Origin: Lentzea flava
Lineage (GTDB): Bacteria; Actinomycetota; Actinomycetes; Mycobacteriales; Pseudonocardiaceae
Assembly: GCF_014648475.1 (NCBI RefSeq)
Contig: NZ_BMRE01000037.1
Coordinates: forward strand, 1-64,000
Reading direction: 5' to 3'
Length of the DNA stretch: 64,000 nucleotides
Positions within the stretch are counted from its first letter, which is position 1. Each line of letters starts with the position of its first letter. Position numbers and translations under genes: made by a program. Under the pieces are notes generated by a model that worked only from the letters and a program-made list of their open reading frames with translations, did no database searches and was not told the origin of the DNA. Positions 27,092 to 33,999 of this stretch are shown here, one piece after another.

Positions 27092-27421
27092 GTGAGCGTC
27101 GAGTTCCGGGTGCTGGGCCCGCTGGAAGCGCTGTTCGACGCCGAGCCGGTCGCGGTGCCGGCTGGCCGCTGCCGGGTGCCGCTGGCGAAGTTGTTGTTGC
27201 GCGCGAACCTGTTCGCATCGGTCAACGAGCTGGTCGAACGGCTGCGGATGGCGAACCGCCAAATTGCTGCGTGCGTACCACTGGCGGGCTACCGGGCGGA
27301 GATCGGCCAGGACGAACTGGACCTGCTGTGCGGGCCTGCGAGCAAGCACTGGAGATGGCTCGCTTAGTCGGCAACGACCTGGCTGGGGGCTGGAGACGAG
27401 GCTCGCGCTGGTGCTCGGCCC
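27092..27421 (+). pseudogene. Truncated second SARP regulator copy
   Basis: Reading from GTG 27092 gives MSVEFRVLGPLEALFDAEPV, nearly the same as the intact upstream regulator, through to VERLRMANR. Then an internal deletion joins it to GYRAEIGQDELDLL, and the frame stops at 27367. A further piece in another frame (CEQALEMARLVGNDLAGGW, about 27330-27390) looks like a TPR segment of the same family. The gene is therefore reduced from about 940 codons to fragments and unlikely to be functional, although an open frame of 91 codons remains. Confidence 0.8.
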
Positions 27422-27507
27422 CAGACCCGAGTAAGGCGACCTTTGCCATCCGTGTCGTCCGGGCGCGTCGCATCGGGTAAGCATGTGCCCGGAAGAGGGG
27501 AAGGTGC

Positions 27508-29313
27508 ATGAGCCTGCACGTCGCGGTCGACTTCGGCACGTCGAGCACCTGCGTCGCCGTTTCGGCCCACGGCCGGGAGCCGCAGGTCGTCGTGTTCGAC
27601 GGCCAGCCGCTGGTGCCGTCCGCCGTGTTCGCCGCCGCCGACGGGACGTTGTTCGTCGGCCATGAGGCCGAACGCCAGGCCGCGGTCGACCCTGCCCGCT
27701 ACGAGCCGCACCCGAAGCGCCGCGTCGACGAGGGTGAGTTGTTGCTGGGCAGCACTGTGCTGCCCGTTGTGGACGTCGTGCGGGCGGTGCTGACGCGTGC
27801 GGTCGGAGAAGCGCGCCGGGTCGGTGGTGGGGCACCGGTCGATCTGCTCGTCCTGACCCACCCCGCGGACTGGGGAACGGTCCGCACCCGAGTGCTGCTG
27901 CAGGCGGCACGAGGGCTCGGCCGTGAGCTGGTGCTCGTGCCGGAGCCGGTGGCGGCCGCTGTCTTCCACTCCGCGAGTCATTCCATCCCGGACGGTGCCG
28001 CGCTCGCCGTGCTCGACCTCGGCGGTGGAACGGTCGACGCGAGCGTGGTGGCGCGCACGGGCAAGAGCTTCCGGGTGTTGTCGGCCAAGGGTGATCCGAG
28101 TTTCGGCGGTGCCGACGTCGACCAGGCGTTGCTGGAGCACGTCGGCAGCCTGGTGGCGGCCAAGGATCCCGAGGCGTGGCGGCAGCTCGTCGAGGGCCGT
28201 GAGATGGCCGACCGGCGCAAGCGGCGGGTGCTGCGGCAGGACGTCCGCGGCGCCAAGGAGACTTTGTCGCGGCACGCCTACACCGATGTGCCGATGCCGC
28301 CGCCGTTTCCCGACGCGCACGTCACGCGTTCCGACCTGGAGCAGTTGATCACCGGGCCGCTCAGCCGAGCGGCCGCGCTGGTTGGGGCCGCGGTGCGCGA
28401 CGCTGGTCTCGCTCCTCAGCAGCTCGCCGGTGTGTTCCTGGTCGGAGGATCGAGCCGGATTCCGCTCGTCGCGCGGCTGGTGCACGAGCACACCCGCGTG
28501 GTGCCTACGAGCATCGACCAGCCGGAGACCGTGGTCGCCCGTGGAGCGCTTCGGGCCGTCAGCCTCGATCCCGAACGGACCGGTGGCGTGGCGCCGCAGA
28601 CGCCTCCTAAGGGCGGTCCGGGTGAGGTGACGCACAACCTGCGGGTGACCGACGACACCACCCGCAAGATCACCCGGCGGATCACCCCGCCGCCGGTCGC
28701 GCAGTTCCCGTCGGCGTTCCCCGCGGTGCCACCGCCCAAGAAGAAGAGCAGGGCGCCGCTGTTCATCGCCATCGGTGTCGTGGTGGTGCTCGCCGCGGCC
28801 GGTGTCGGCGGCTACTTCTGGCTGAACACGAAGACGCAGGAGCAGAAGCCACCGGAGAACCAGATCGCCGTCTACGACTACAGGTTCACCCTGCCGGACG
28901 GGTGGGAGCAGACGGGCGGCGCGCCGGTGGACCGGCAGGTGCTTTTGCAACCGATTGACCGCAAAACCACGAGCGGGGATTCGCCGGTCGACCGCATTGC
29001 TGTGCAGGAGCAAACACTCGTCTACAACAGTGACGTGGATCGGGACCGCGCGCTCAAAGAACTGCAGGGTCAATACGACACGCGCGAGAAGAACGGCGAC
29101 AAGGTCTCCGGATTCGCCGATGCGGCCACATTCGCGGGCAAGTCTGTTGTTCACTATCGCGAAGAAGTGAGCGGTGCAGACGTCGACTGGTACATCCAGT
29201 TCGTCGGCAAGGTTCAGGTGAGCGTGGGCTGTCAGGCGACAGACGCCGGCAAAGCAGCCGTCAACGCCGCCTGTGAGCAGATCGTCCGCTCGCTGGTCAT
29301 CAAGCCGCAGTAG
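27508..29313 (+). CDS. Hsp70-like protein with TM anchor and T7SS-associated C-terminal domain
   Basis: A 601-residue fusion. Residues 1-~350 are an Hsp70/actin-type ATPase domain with phosphate 1 (VAVDFGTSSTCVAV), phosphate 2 (VLDLGGGTVDASVV) and adenosine (VFLVGGSSRIPLV) motifs; the normal peptide-binding domain is missing. A Pro/Lys linker leads to one transmembrane helix (~417-438), then an extracytoplasmic domain resembling the C-terminal domain of the Rv3446c family of T7SS-associated proteins. The position between EccC and the WXG100 pair matches Rv3446c in the M. tuberculosis ESX-4 locus. A role in linking ATP state to secretion is inferred. Confidence 0.88.
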   Translation: MSLHVAVDFGTSSTCVAVSAHGREPQVVVFDGQPLVPSAVFAAADGTLFVGHEAERQAAVDPARYEPHPKRRVDEGELLLGSTVLPVVDVVRAVLTRAVGEARRVGGGAPVDLLVLTHPADWGTVRTRVLLQAARGLGRELVLVPEPVAAAVFHSASHSIPDGAALAVLDLGGGTVDASVVARTGKSFRVLSAKGDPSFGGADVDQALLEHVGSLVAAKDPEAWRQLVEGREMADRRKRRVLRQDVRGAKETLSRHAYTDVPMPPPFPDAHVTRSDLEQLITGPLSRAAALVGAAVRDAGLAPQQLAGVFLVGGSSRIPLVARLVHEHTRVVPTSIDQPETVVARGALRAVSLDPERTGGVAPQTPPKGGPGEVTHNLRVTDDTTRKITRRITPPPVAQFPSAFPAVPPPKKKSRAPLFIAIGVVVVLAAAGVGGYFWLNTKTQEQKPPENQIAVYDYRFTLPDGWEQTGGAPVDRQVLLQPIDRKTTSGDSPVDRIAVQEQTLVYNSDVDRDRALKELQGQYDTREKNGDKVSGFADAATFAGKSVVHYREEVSGADVDWYIQFVGKVQVSVGCQATDAGKAAVNAACEQIVRSLVIKPQ

Positions 29314-29333
29314 CAACGTCAGGGGAGTTGCCG

Positions 29334-29723
29334 ATGTCCGCCACCGAGGCCCTTGGCCGGTTCCGCGCAGAGGTGGGAGCCGCCGTCACCCGTGCCCGCC
29401 GGGCCGCCGGTGAGGTGGGAGAACGCAACGCCGAGCTGCGGGAACGCACACGTGAACTCGCCAGGCAGGCACGTGAGCGCAAGGTCGAGCCCGGCGCCCG
29501 GCCGACCTCCTCCGACGTCCATGAGGCGGCCACCGGGTTCCGCAACGATCGCGGACTGCCCGTCGAACAGGTTCCGGATGTGGCGGAGCTGACCCCACCG
29601 CCGCCTGTTGAGACCAAGCCTGTCGCCACTCTCGGTTCCACCGCTGTCGCCGGTCCGAGTGGTCAGCTTCCTCGTCCGAGTGACGATGACGAGGACTTTT
29701 CGCAGTCGCGAATCCTCTACTGA
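29334..29723 (+). CDS. Small coiled-coil protein with acidic C-terminal tail (T7SS cluster)
   Basis: A 129-residue protein of unknown function. The N-terminal ~60 residues are charged and strongly helical (RRAAGEVGERNAELRERTRE), likely a coiled coil; a Pro-rich linker follows, then an acidic end, PSDDDEDFSQSRILY. ATG 29334 is chosen because AGGGGAG lies at a proper distance; a TTG two codons earlier is too close. The design is shared with the 146-residue protein at 36762-37202, which also sits in a WXG gene cluster. A chaperone or adaptor role is a guess from context. Confidence 0.7.
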   Translation: MSATEALGRFRAEVGAAVTRARRAAGEVGERNAELRERTRELARQARERKVEPGARPTSSDVHEAATGFRNDRGLPVEQVPDVAELTPPPPVETKPVATLGSTAVAGPSGQLPRPSDDDEDFSQSRILY

Positions 29724-29744
29724 CCCCCGGTTTCACCCGGAACC

Positions 29745-29760
29745 GTTTACTAGAGCAACT
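29745..29760 (+). promoter_or_regulatory. Shared promoter-like motif upstream of the WXG100 pair
   Basis: GTTTACTAGAGCAACT lies 110 bases before the first WXG100 gene. GTTTACTAAGGCAAC occurs at 33582-33596, 104 bases before the second substrate cluster. TACTAG/TACTAA could be a -10 box. No matching -35 is obvious. Confidence 0.5.
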
Positions 29761-29870
29761 ACTTCGAAAGAAGTCGCGACAGGGCGGAACCGGCATGGCA
29801 GGGTCTTGCGTCGGAAGAGGCGTACGAACCAAGAAGTACGCCTGAAGTTCTCTGAAGGGGGATATTCCCA

Positions 29871-30179
29871 ATGGGCAGCTTTACCGTTGGACCTGAGGAC
29901 CTCGACCGTCTCGCGAAGCAGATCATCGAGATCGACGGCCAGACCCAGGGCACGCTGCGGCAGGTGCGCAGCACCGCCGAGAGTGTCCGCGCCTCGTGGG
30001 GTGGCTCCGCGGCCGACGCGTTCACGAAGCTGATGGAGCGTTTCGACGACGACACCCGGAAGCTCCAGGAGGCGCTGCGCAGCATCGCCGAGCAGATCTC
30101 GGGCTCCGCCAAGACCTACATCGAGAACGAAGAGCAGCAGTCGCAGGCTGTCAGCGAGATCGCCAACCGCCTCGGCTGA
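29871..30179 (+). CDS. WXG100 family T7SS effector (EsxU/EsxT type), first of pair
   Basis: A 102-residue WXG100 protein, a small helical-hairpin substrate of the ESX system. The W-x-G turn is SWGGSAADAF at about residue 43, between two amphipathic helices. The C-terminal helix contains YIENEEQQSQAV, which fits the Y-x-x-x-D/E secretion signal. The ATG follows AGGGGG. It is followed after 51 bases by a second WXG100 gene, and then by rplM-rpsI, the same position as esxT/esxU in M. tuberculosis ESX-4. Confidence 0.92.
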   Translation: MGSFTVGPEDLDRLAKQIIEIDGQTQGTLRQVRSTAESVRASWGGSAADAFTKLMERFDDDTRKLQEALRSIAEQISGSAKTYIENEEQQSQAVSEIANRLG

Positions 30180-30230
30180 GCCGCGTAGACCTCCGAAACC
30201 TTCACATCAGACTTTCAAGGGGAGAATGAA

Positions 30231-30521
30231 ATGACCAACCCTGGTATCAAGGTCACGTTCGGCGAGCTGGTGAACGCCTCTTCGCAGATCACGAGCTCCG
30301 CGAAGCAGGTCGAGCAGCAGCTGAACGACCTCCAGAACGAGGTCAAGCGCGTGCTGGCCACCTGGGAGGGCGCGTCGTCCGGTGCCTACAACGAGGCGCA
30401 GGACAAGTGGAACACGGCCGCCGCCGACCTTCAGTCCGTGCTGGCCTCGATCGGTTCCGCGACCATGGCTGCGGCCGAGGCCTACAAGCAGGCTGAGGAC
30501 GCCAACGCCCGTCGTTGGTAA
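30231..30521 (+). CDS. WXG100 family T7SS effector, second of pair
   Basis: A 96-residue WXG100 protein with the turn TWEGASSGAY at about residue 43 and two flanking helices; the C-terminus holds YKQAEDANARRW, in line with a Y-x-x-x-D secretion signal. The ATG follows AAGGGGAG. It should form a heterodimer with the product of the gene before it and be exported by the EccC/EccD/EccB machine encoded upstream. A strong terminator lies 27 bases after its stop. Confidence 0.93.
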   Translation: MTNPGIKVTFGELVNASSQITSSAKQVEQQLNDLQNEVKRVLATWEGASSGAYNEAQDKWNTAAADLQSVLASIGSATMAAAEAYKQAEDANARRW

Positions 30522-30547
30522 GACCCTGGCGGTACCGCCAGACCTTC

Positions 30548-30580
30548 GTGAGCCCCGGAACCACGTGGTCCGGGGCTCAC
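30548..30580 (+). terminator. Terminator after the WXG100 pair
   Basis: Perfect 11-base arms (30548-30558 and 30570-30580) with an inner ACCAC/GTGGT stem make a long hairpin directly after the second WXG100 gene. Confidence 0.8.
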
Positions 30581-30615
30581 GTACGTCCGGGGGTGGGGCG
30601 TCACAGGGGGTCGTT

Positions 30616-30645
30616 TTGGTCCCCGCACCACCCATCCGGTATCTT
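30616..30645 (+). promoter_or_regulatory. Candidate promoter for rplM-rpsI
   Basis: TTGGTC (30616-30621) and TATCTT (30640-30645) with an 18-base spacer. It lies 130 bases before rplM and after the preceding terminator, so a promoter is needed here. Confidence 0.45.
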
Positions 30646-30777
30646 CTTACGTTGTTGTGCGGTAGCTGGCGCCCATGCGCGCCGCGCCTGTCTCGGAACC
30701 ACCGCTTGGCCCGTCCAAGATCGGTCTGGGGCAACCGCCGCAGTGACCCCAGACGCAAGTGACGACGAGGTAGACCC

Positions 30778-31221
30778 GTGCGCACGTACAGCCCGAAGCC
30801 CGGTGAGGTGACCCGCACCTGGCACGTGATCGACGCCCAGGACGTGGTGCTCGGCCGGCTCGCCACCCAGGCCGCGACGCTGCTGCGCGGCAAGCACAAG
30901 CCGACCTACGCGCCTCACGTTGACACCGGTGACTTCGTGGTCATCATCAACGCTGACAAGGTCGCGCTGACCGGCTCGAAGCGGGACCAGGAGTTCCAGT
31001 ACCGCCACTCCGGCTTCCCCGGCGGTCTGCGCAAGCAGTCCTTCGGCGAGGTCCTGGACACCCGTCCGGACCGCCTGGTGGAGAAGGCGATCAAGGGCAT
31101 GCTGCCCAAGAACCGCCTGGGCCGTCAGATCGCGAACAAGCTGAAGGTCTACAGCGGACCGAACCACCCGCACGCGGCGCAGCAGCCGCAGGCCTTCGAG
31201 ATCAAGAAGATCGCCCAGTGA
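30778..31221 (+). CDS. rplM: 50S ribosomal protein L13
   Basis: L13 is an early assembly protein of the large subunit. The 147-residue product shows WHVIDAQDVVLGRLATQAA at the N-terminal end, GDFVVIINADKVALTGSK in the middle and AIKGMLPKNRLGRQ near the C-terminus, all standard. It begins with GTG after GACGAGGTAG. The rpsI start (GTGA) overlaps its stop codon, so the two ribosomal proteins are translationally coupled. Confidence 0.98.
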   Translation: MRTYSPKPGEVTRTWHVIDAQDVVLGRLATQAATLLRGKHKPTYAPHVDTGDFVVIINADKVALTGSKRDQEFQYRHSGFPGGLRKQSFGEVLDTRPDRLVEKAIKGMLPKNRLGRQIANKLKVYSGPNHPHAAQQPQAFEIKKIAQ

Positions 31222-31763
31222 GCGACGAGTACACCGAGGAAGTTCCTGTGACCACCCCTGAGAACGAGACCCCTGAGGTCGAGGCCGAGGTTGTCGAGGC
31301 TCCCGAGGCCGAGGCCGCCGAGGCTGAGGTCGTCGAGACCTCCGCGCCGGTGGTCGCGCCCTCGCTGAACGGCGCCGCCCACCTCGCGCAGACCGTCGGC
31401 CGCCGCAAGGAGGCCGTCGTCCGCGTTCGCCTGGTGCCCGGCACCGGCAAGTTCACCCTGAACGGCAAGGCCCTCGAGGACTACTTCCCGAACAAGGTGC
31501 ACCAGCAGCTCATCAAGGAGCCGCTCGTCACCGCCGAGAAGCCCGAGACCTTCGACGTGATCGCCAACCTGCGTGGCGGCGGCATCACCGGCCAGGCCGG
31601 TGCGCTGCGTCTCGCCATCGCGCGTGCGCTGATCGCCGTCGACTCCGAGGACCGCCCGGCCCTGAAGAAGGCCGGCTTCCTCACCCGTGACCCGAGGGTC
31701 AAGGAGCGCAAGAAGTACGGTCTCAAGAAGGCCCGCAAGGCGCCTCAGTACTCCAAGCGTTAA
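31218..31763 (+). CDS. rpsI: 30S ribosomal protein S9 with acidic N-terminal extension
   Basis: S9 reaches the P site with its C-terminal tail. The conserved domain starts near residue 58 (QTVGRRKEAVVRVRLVPG), contains NLRGGGITGQAGALRLAIAR and ends in the canonical KKARKAPQYSKR. About 55 Glu/Ala/Val-rich residues precede it, an acidic extension seen in other high-GC actinobacteria. The GTG overlaps the rplM stop. An alternative GTG at 31248 would give a shorter extension. Confidence 0.96.
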   Translation: MSDEYTEEVPVTTPENETPEVEAEVVEAPEAEAAEAEVVETSAPVVAPSLNGAAHLAQTVGRRKEAVVRVRLVPGTGKFTLNGKALEDYFPNKVHQQLIKEPLVTAEKPETFDVIANLRGGGITGQAGALRLAIARALIAVDSEDRPALKKAGFLTRDPRVKERKKYGLKKARKAPQYSKR

Positions 31764-31861
31764 GTCGGCTCCGTCGCTGGGCGAGCTGTGTCTGCATTCG
31801 TCAGACCTCAGCTCCTCCGCGCGACAGCGGGGACACCCCGCACCCCGAGCCCCAGCTGTAC

Positions 31862-31902
31862 CTGCGGGAGCAGCAGTTCACCTCGAACTGCTGCTCCCGC
31901 AG
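31862..31902 (+). terminator. Terminator after rplM-rpsI
   Basis: Perfect 18-base arms (31862-31879 and 31885-31902) around a 5-base loop, followed by TGTTTTCCGGGTC. A classic intrinsic terminator. Confidence 0.9.
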
Positions 31903-31952
31903 TGTTTTCCGGGTCTTTCCCGTCGCCTCGCAGTGTCCAATTCGGAGGATTC

Positions 31953-33287
31953 ATGGCCCGCCTGTTCGGCACCGACGGAGTGCGTGGTCTCGCCAACGCC
32001 GATCTCACCCCCGAGCTCGCGATGTCCGTCGCCGCCGCAGCGGCACGAGTGCTCGCCGAGCACGACCGTTCCCACCGCCCGGTCGCTGTCGTCGGCCGCG
32101 ACCCGAGGGCGAGCAGCGAGATGCTCGACGCCGCCGTCACCGCGGGTCTCACCTCGGCCGGTGCGGACGTGTTGCGCGTCGGCGCCCTGCCCACCCCGGC
32201 CGTCGCCTACCTCGTCGCCGCTCTCGGCGCCGACATCGGCGTGATGATCTCCGCCTCGCACAACGCGATGCCGGACAACGGCATCAAGCTCTTCGCCGCG
32301 GGCGGCCACAAGCTGCCCGACGAGGTCGAGGACGAGATCGAGCAGCTCATGGGCACCGGCTTCGACCGTCCCACCGGCGCTGCGATCGGCAGGGTTCGGG
32401 ACGTCCCCGATGCCGAGACCCAGTACGTCGAGCACCTGCTCAAGGTCACGCCGCACCGCCTCGACGGCCTCAAGGTCGTGGTGGACTGCGCGAACGGTGC
32501 CGCGTCGGTGGCCGCACCGGACGCGTACCGCCGCGCCGGGGCCGAGGTGATCGCGATCAACGCGACCCCGGACGGGCTCAACATCAACGACGGCTGTGGC
32601 TCCACTCACATCGAGGTCGTGGCCGCCGCGGTCCGCGAGCACGGTGCCGACCTCGGCATCGCGCACGACGGTGACGCCGACCGCTGCCTCGCCGTGGACG
32701 CCGAGGGCAACGTCGTCGACGGCGACCAGATCCTCGCCGTGCTCGCGCTCGCCATGCGCGACGCGGGCGAGCTGTACGAGGACACCCTCGTCGCCACGGT
32801 GATGAGCAACCTCGGCCTGCACATCGCGATGAAGGAAGCCAACATCCGCCTCCGCACCACCGCGGTCGGCGACCGGTACGTGCTGCAGGACCTCAAGGCA
32901 GGCGGCTACTCGCTCGGGGGCGAGCAGTCCGGCCACGTGGTGCTGCCCGCGCACGCCACCACCGGCGACGGCCTGCTCACGGCGCTGCGCCTGATGGCCC
33001 GCATGGCCGAGACCGGCAAGTCGCTCGCCGACCTCGCCTCGGTGATGCGCCGGCTGCCGCAGGTCCTGATCAACGTGAAGGTCTCGGACAAGGCCGCTGT
33101 CGCCAAGGCCGCGTCGGTCAGCGAGGCCGTCGCCGCCGTCGAGGCCGAGCTGGGCGACACCGGCCGCGTGCTGCTGCGCCCGTCCGGCACCGAGCAGCTC
33201 GTGCGTGTGATGGTCGAGGCCACGAGCCACGAACAGGCGGAGTCGGCAGCGCAGCGCCTGGCGAATGTGGTTTCCTCGGTCCACTGA
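31953..33287 (+). CDS. glmM: Phosphoglucosamine mutase
   Basis: GlmM converts glucosamine-6-phosphate to glucosamine-1-phosphate on the way to UDP-GlcNAc and cell wall. The phospho-acceptor Ser102 lies in ISASHNAMPDNGIK; the metal-binding DGDADRCL and the sugar-binding GGEQSGHV motifs are present. ATG 31953 follows CGGAGGA and gives the conserved start ARLFGTDGVRG. The 444-residue length is normal. With glmS 5 kb downstream it supplies aminosugar precursors; a small membrane protein gene follows at once. Confidence 0.97.
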   Translation: MARLFGTDGVRGLANADLTPELAMSVAAAAARVLAEHDRSHRPVAVVGRDPRASSEMLDAAVTAGLTSAGADVLRVGALPTPAVAYLVAALGADIGVMISASHNAMPDNGIKLFAAGGHKLPDEVEDEIEQLMGTGFDRPTGAAIGRVRDVPDAETQYVEHLLKVTPHRLDGLKVVVDCANGAASVAAPDAYRRAGAEVIAINATPDGLNINDGCGSTHIEVVAAAVREHGADLGIAHDGDADRCLAVDAEGNVVDGDQILAVLALAMRDAGELYEDTLVATVMSNLGLHIAMKEANIRLRTTAVGDRYVLQDLKAGGYSLGGEQSGHVVLPAHATTGDGLLTALRLMARMAETGKSLADLASVMRRLPQVLINVKVSDKAAVAKAASVSEAVAAVEAELGDTGRVLLRPSGTEQLVRVMVEATSHEQAESAAQRLANVVSSVH

Positions 33288-33303
33288 GGATTTCGGAGGA
33301 CCC

Positions 33304-33555
33304 GTGGCTGTCTGGATGGTGCTGTTCTTCCTGCTCGTGCTGGTGCTGGTCGGGGTGGTCCTGGTGGTCGTGCTGGCCACCAGGCGCAAGCCCGCCCAGC
33401 AGCCGCAGCAGTGGTACCCGTACCCGCAGCAACAGTTCCCACCTGGACAGCAGGGCCATCCGCAGCAACCGATGCCCGGCCACCAGCCGTACCCCGGCTA
33501 TCCGCCCTCGCCGCAGGGACCGCCACCAGGACAGCAGCCGCCCAATCAGTGGTGA
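33304..33555 (+). CDS. Small membrane protein with Pro/Gln-rich tail
   Basis: An 83-residue protein of unknown function. Residues ~3-27 form one strongly hydrophobic helix (VLFFLLVLVLVGVVLVVVLA), followed by RRK and a tail rich in Pro, Gln, Gly and Tyr (WYPYPQQQFPPGQQGHPQQP). The basic residues after the helix suggest the tail is cytosolic. GTG 33304 follows GGAGGA. It begins 17 bases after glmM and may be co-transcribed; a link to the T7SS genes downstream is possible but unsupported. Confidence 0.7.
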   Translation: MAVWMVLFFLLVLVLVGVVLVVVLATRRKPAQQPQQWYPYPQQQFPPGQQGHPQQPMPGHQPYPGYPPSPQGPPPGQQPPNQW

Positions 33556-33581
33556 TCACCGGCGAATGCCGCCGAATGGCT

Positions 33582-33596
33582 GTTTACTAAGGCAAC
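33582..33596 (+). promoter_or_regulatory. Shared promoter-like motif upstream of the second T7SS cluster
   Basis: GTTTACTAAGGCAAC, nearly the same as the motif at 29745-29760, lies 104 bases before the EspC-like gene at 33700. The shared position suggests common control of both substrate clusters. Confidence 0.5.
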
Positions 33597-33699
33597 CGAC
33601 ATCACGGAGCTCCGGTCAGCGCATGACTGGAGCTGGCACTGTATGGCGGAACCCGATGAGGCCGAATTGCGTCAGATCGGGGACAAGGGGAGGCGAGGA

Positions 33700-33993
33700 A
33701 TGTCTGGGTTCGGCGTACAGTCCGGCGATTTGACCAAGACGGCGGGAACGTACGAGGCCGAGGGGTCGCAACTGATCTCCATGAAGGCCTCGATCACACC
33801 GGGCGTGGGGGCCGGGCAGGTAGGACGCAAGTTCCAGGCCGTCGCCGCCCAGTACAAGACCTTCTTCGACCAGTTCGGCCAGAGCGTCGAGAAGTTCGGC
33901 AAAGAGGCGAACGGCATCGCCACGCGCCTGAAGGACGTCGCCAAGACGTACGAGTCGAACGAGGCGCAGACCTCGGGTCAGTTCAAGGGGTAA
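33700..33993 (+). CDS. EspC-like small helical T7SS protein
   Basis: A 97-residue two-helix protein of WXG100-like size without a W-x-G; the turn region reads PGVGAGQVGRKFQAV. Its start SGFGVQSGDLTKTAGTYEAE and long second helix (YKTFFDQFGQSVEKFG) fit the EspC/DUF2580 class, as does its place directly before a large WXG-type protein. ATG 33700 is chosen for the strong GGGGAGGCGAGGA upstream; an earlier in-frame ATG at 33643 would add 19 residues. It probably pairs with the 923-residue protein that starts six bases after its stop. Confidence 0.72.
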   Translation: MSGFGVQSGDLTKTAGTYEAEGSQLISMKASITPGVGAGQVGRKFQAVAAQYKTFFDQFGQSVEKFGKEANGIATRLKDVAKTYESNEAQTSGQFKG

Positions 33994-33999
33994 CGAGTC

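Noticed and set aside
25628..27910. 760-codon minus-strand frame over the SARP gene
   Set aside because: It spans the SARP gene, the truncated copy and the Hsp70 gene in antisense, with no motif or ribosome-binding site.
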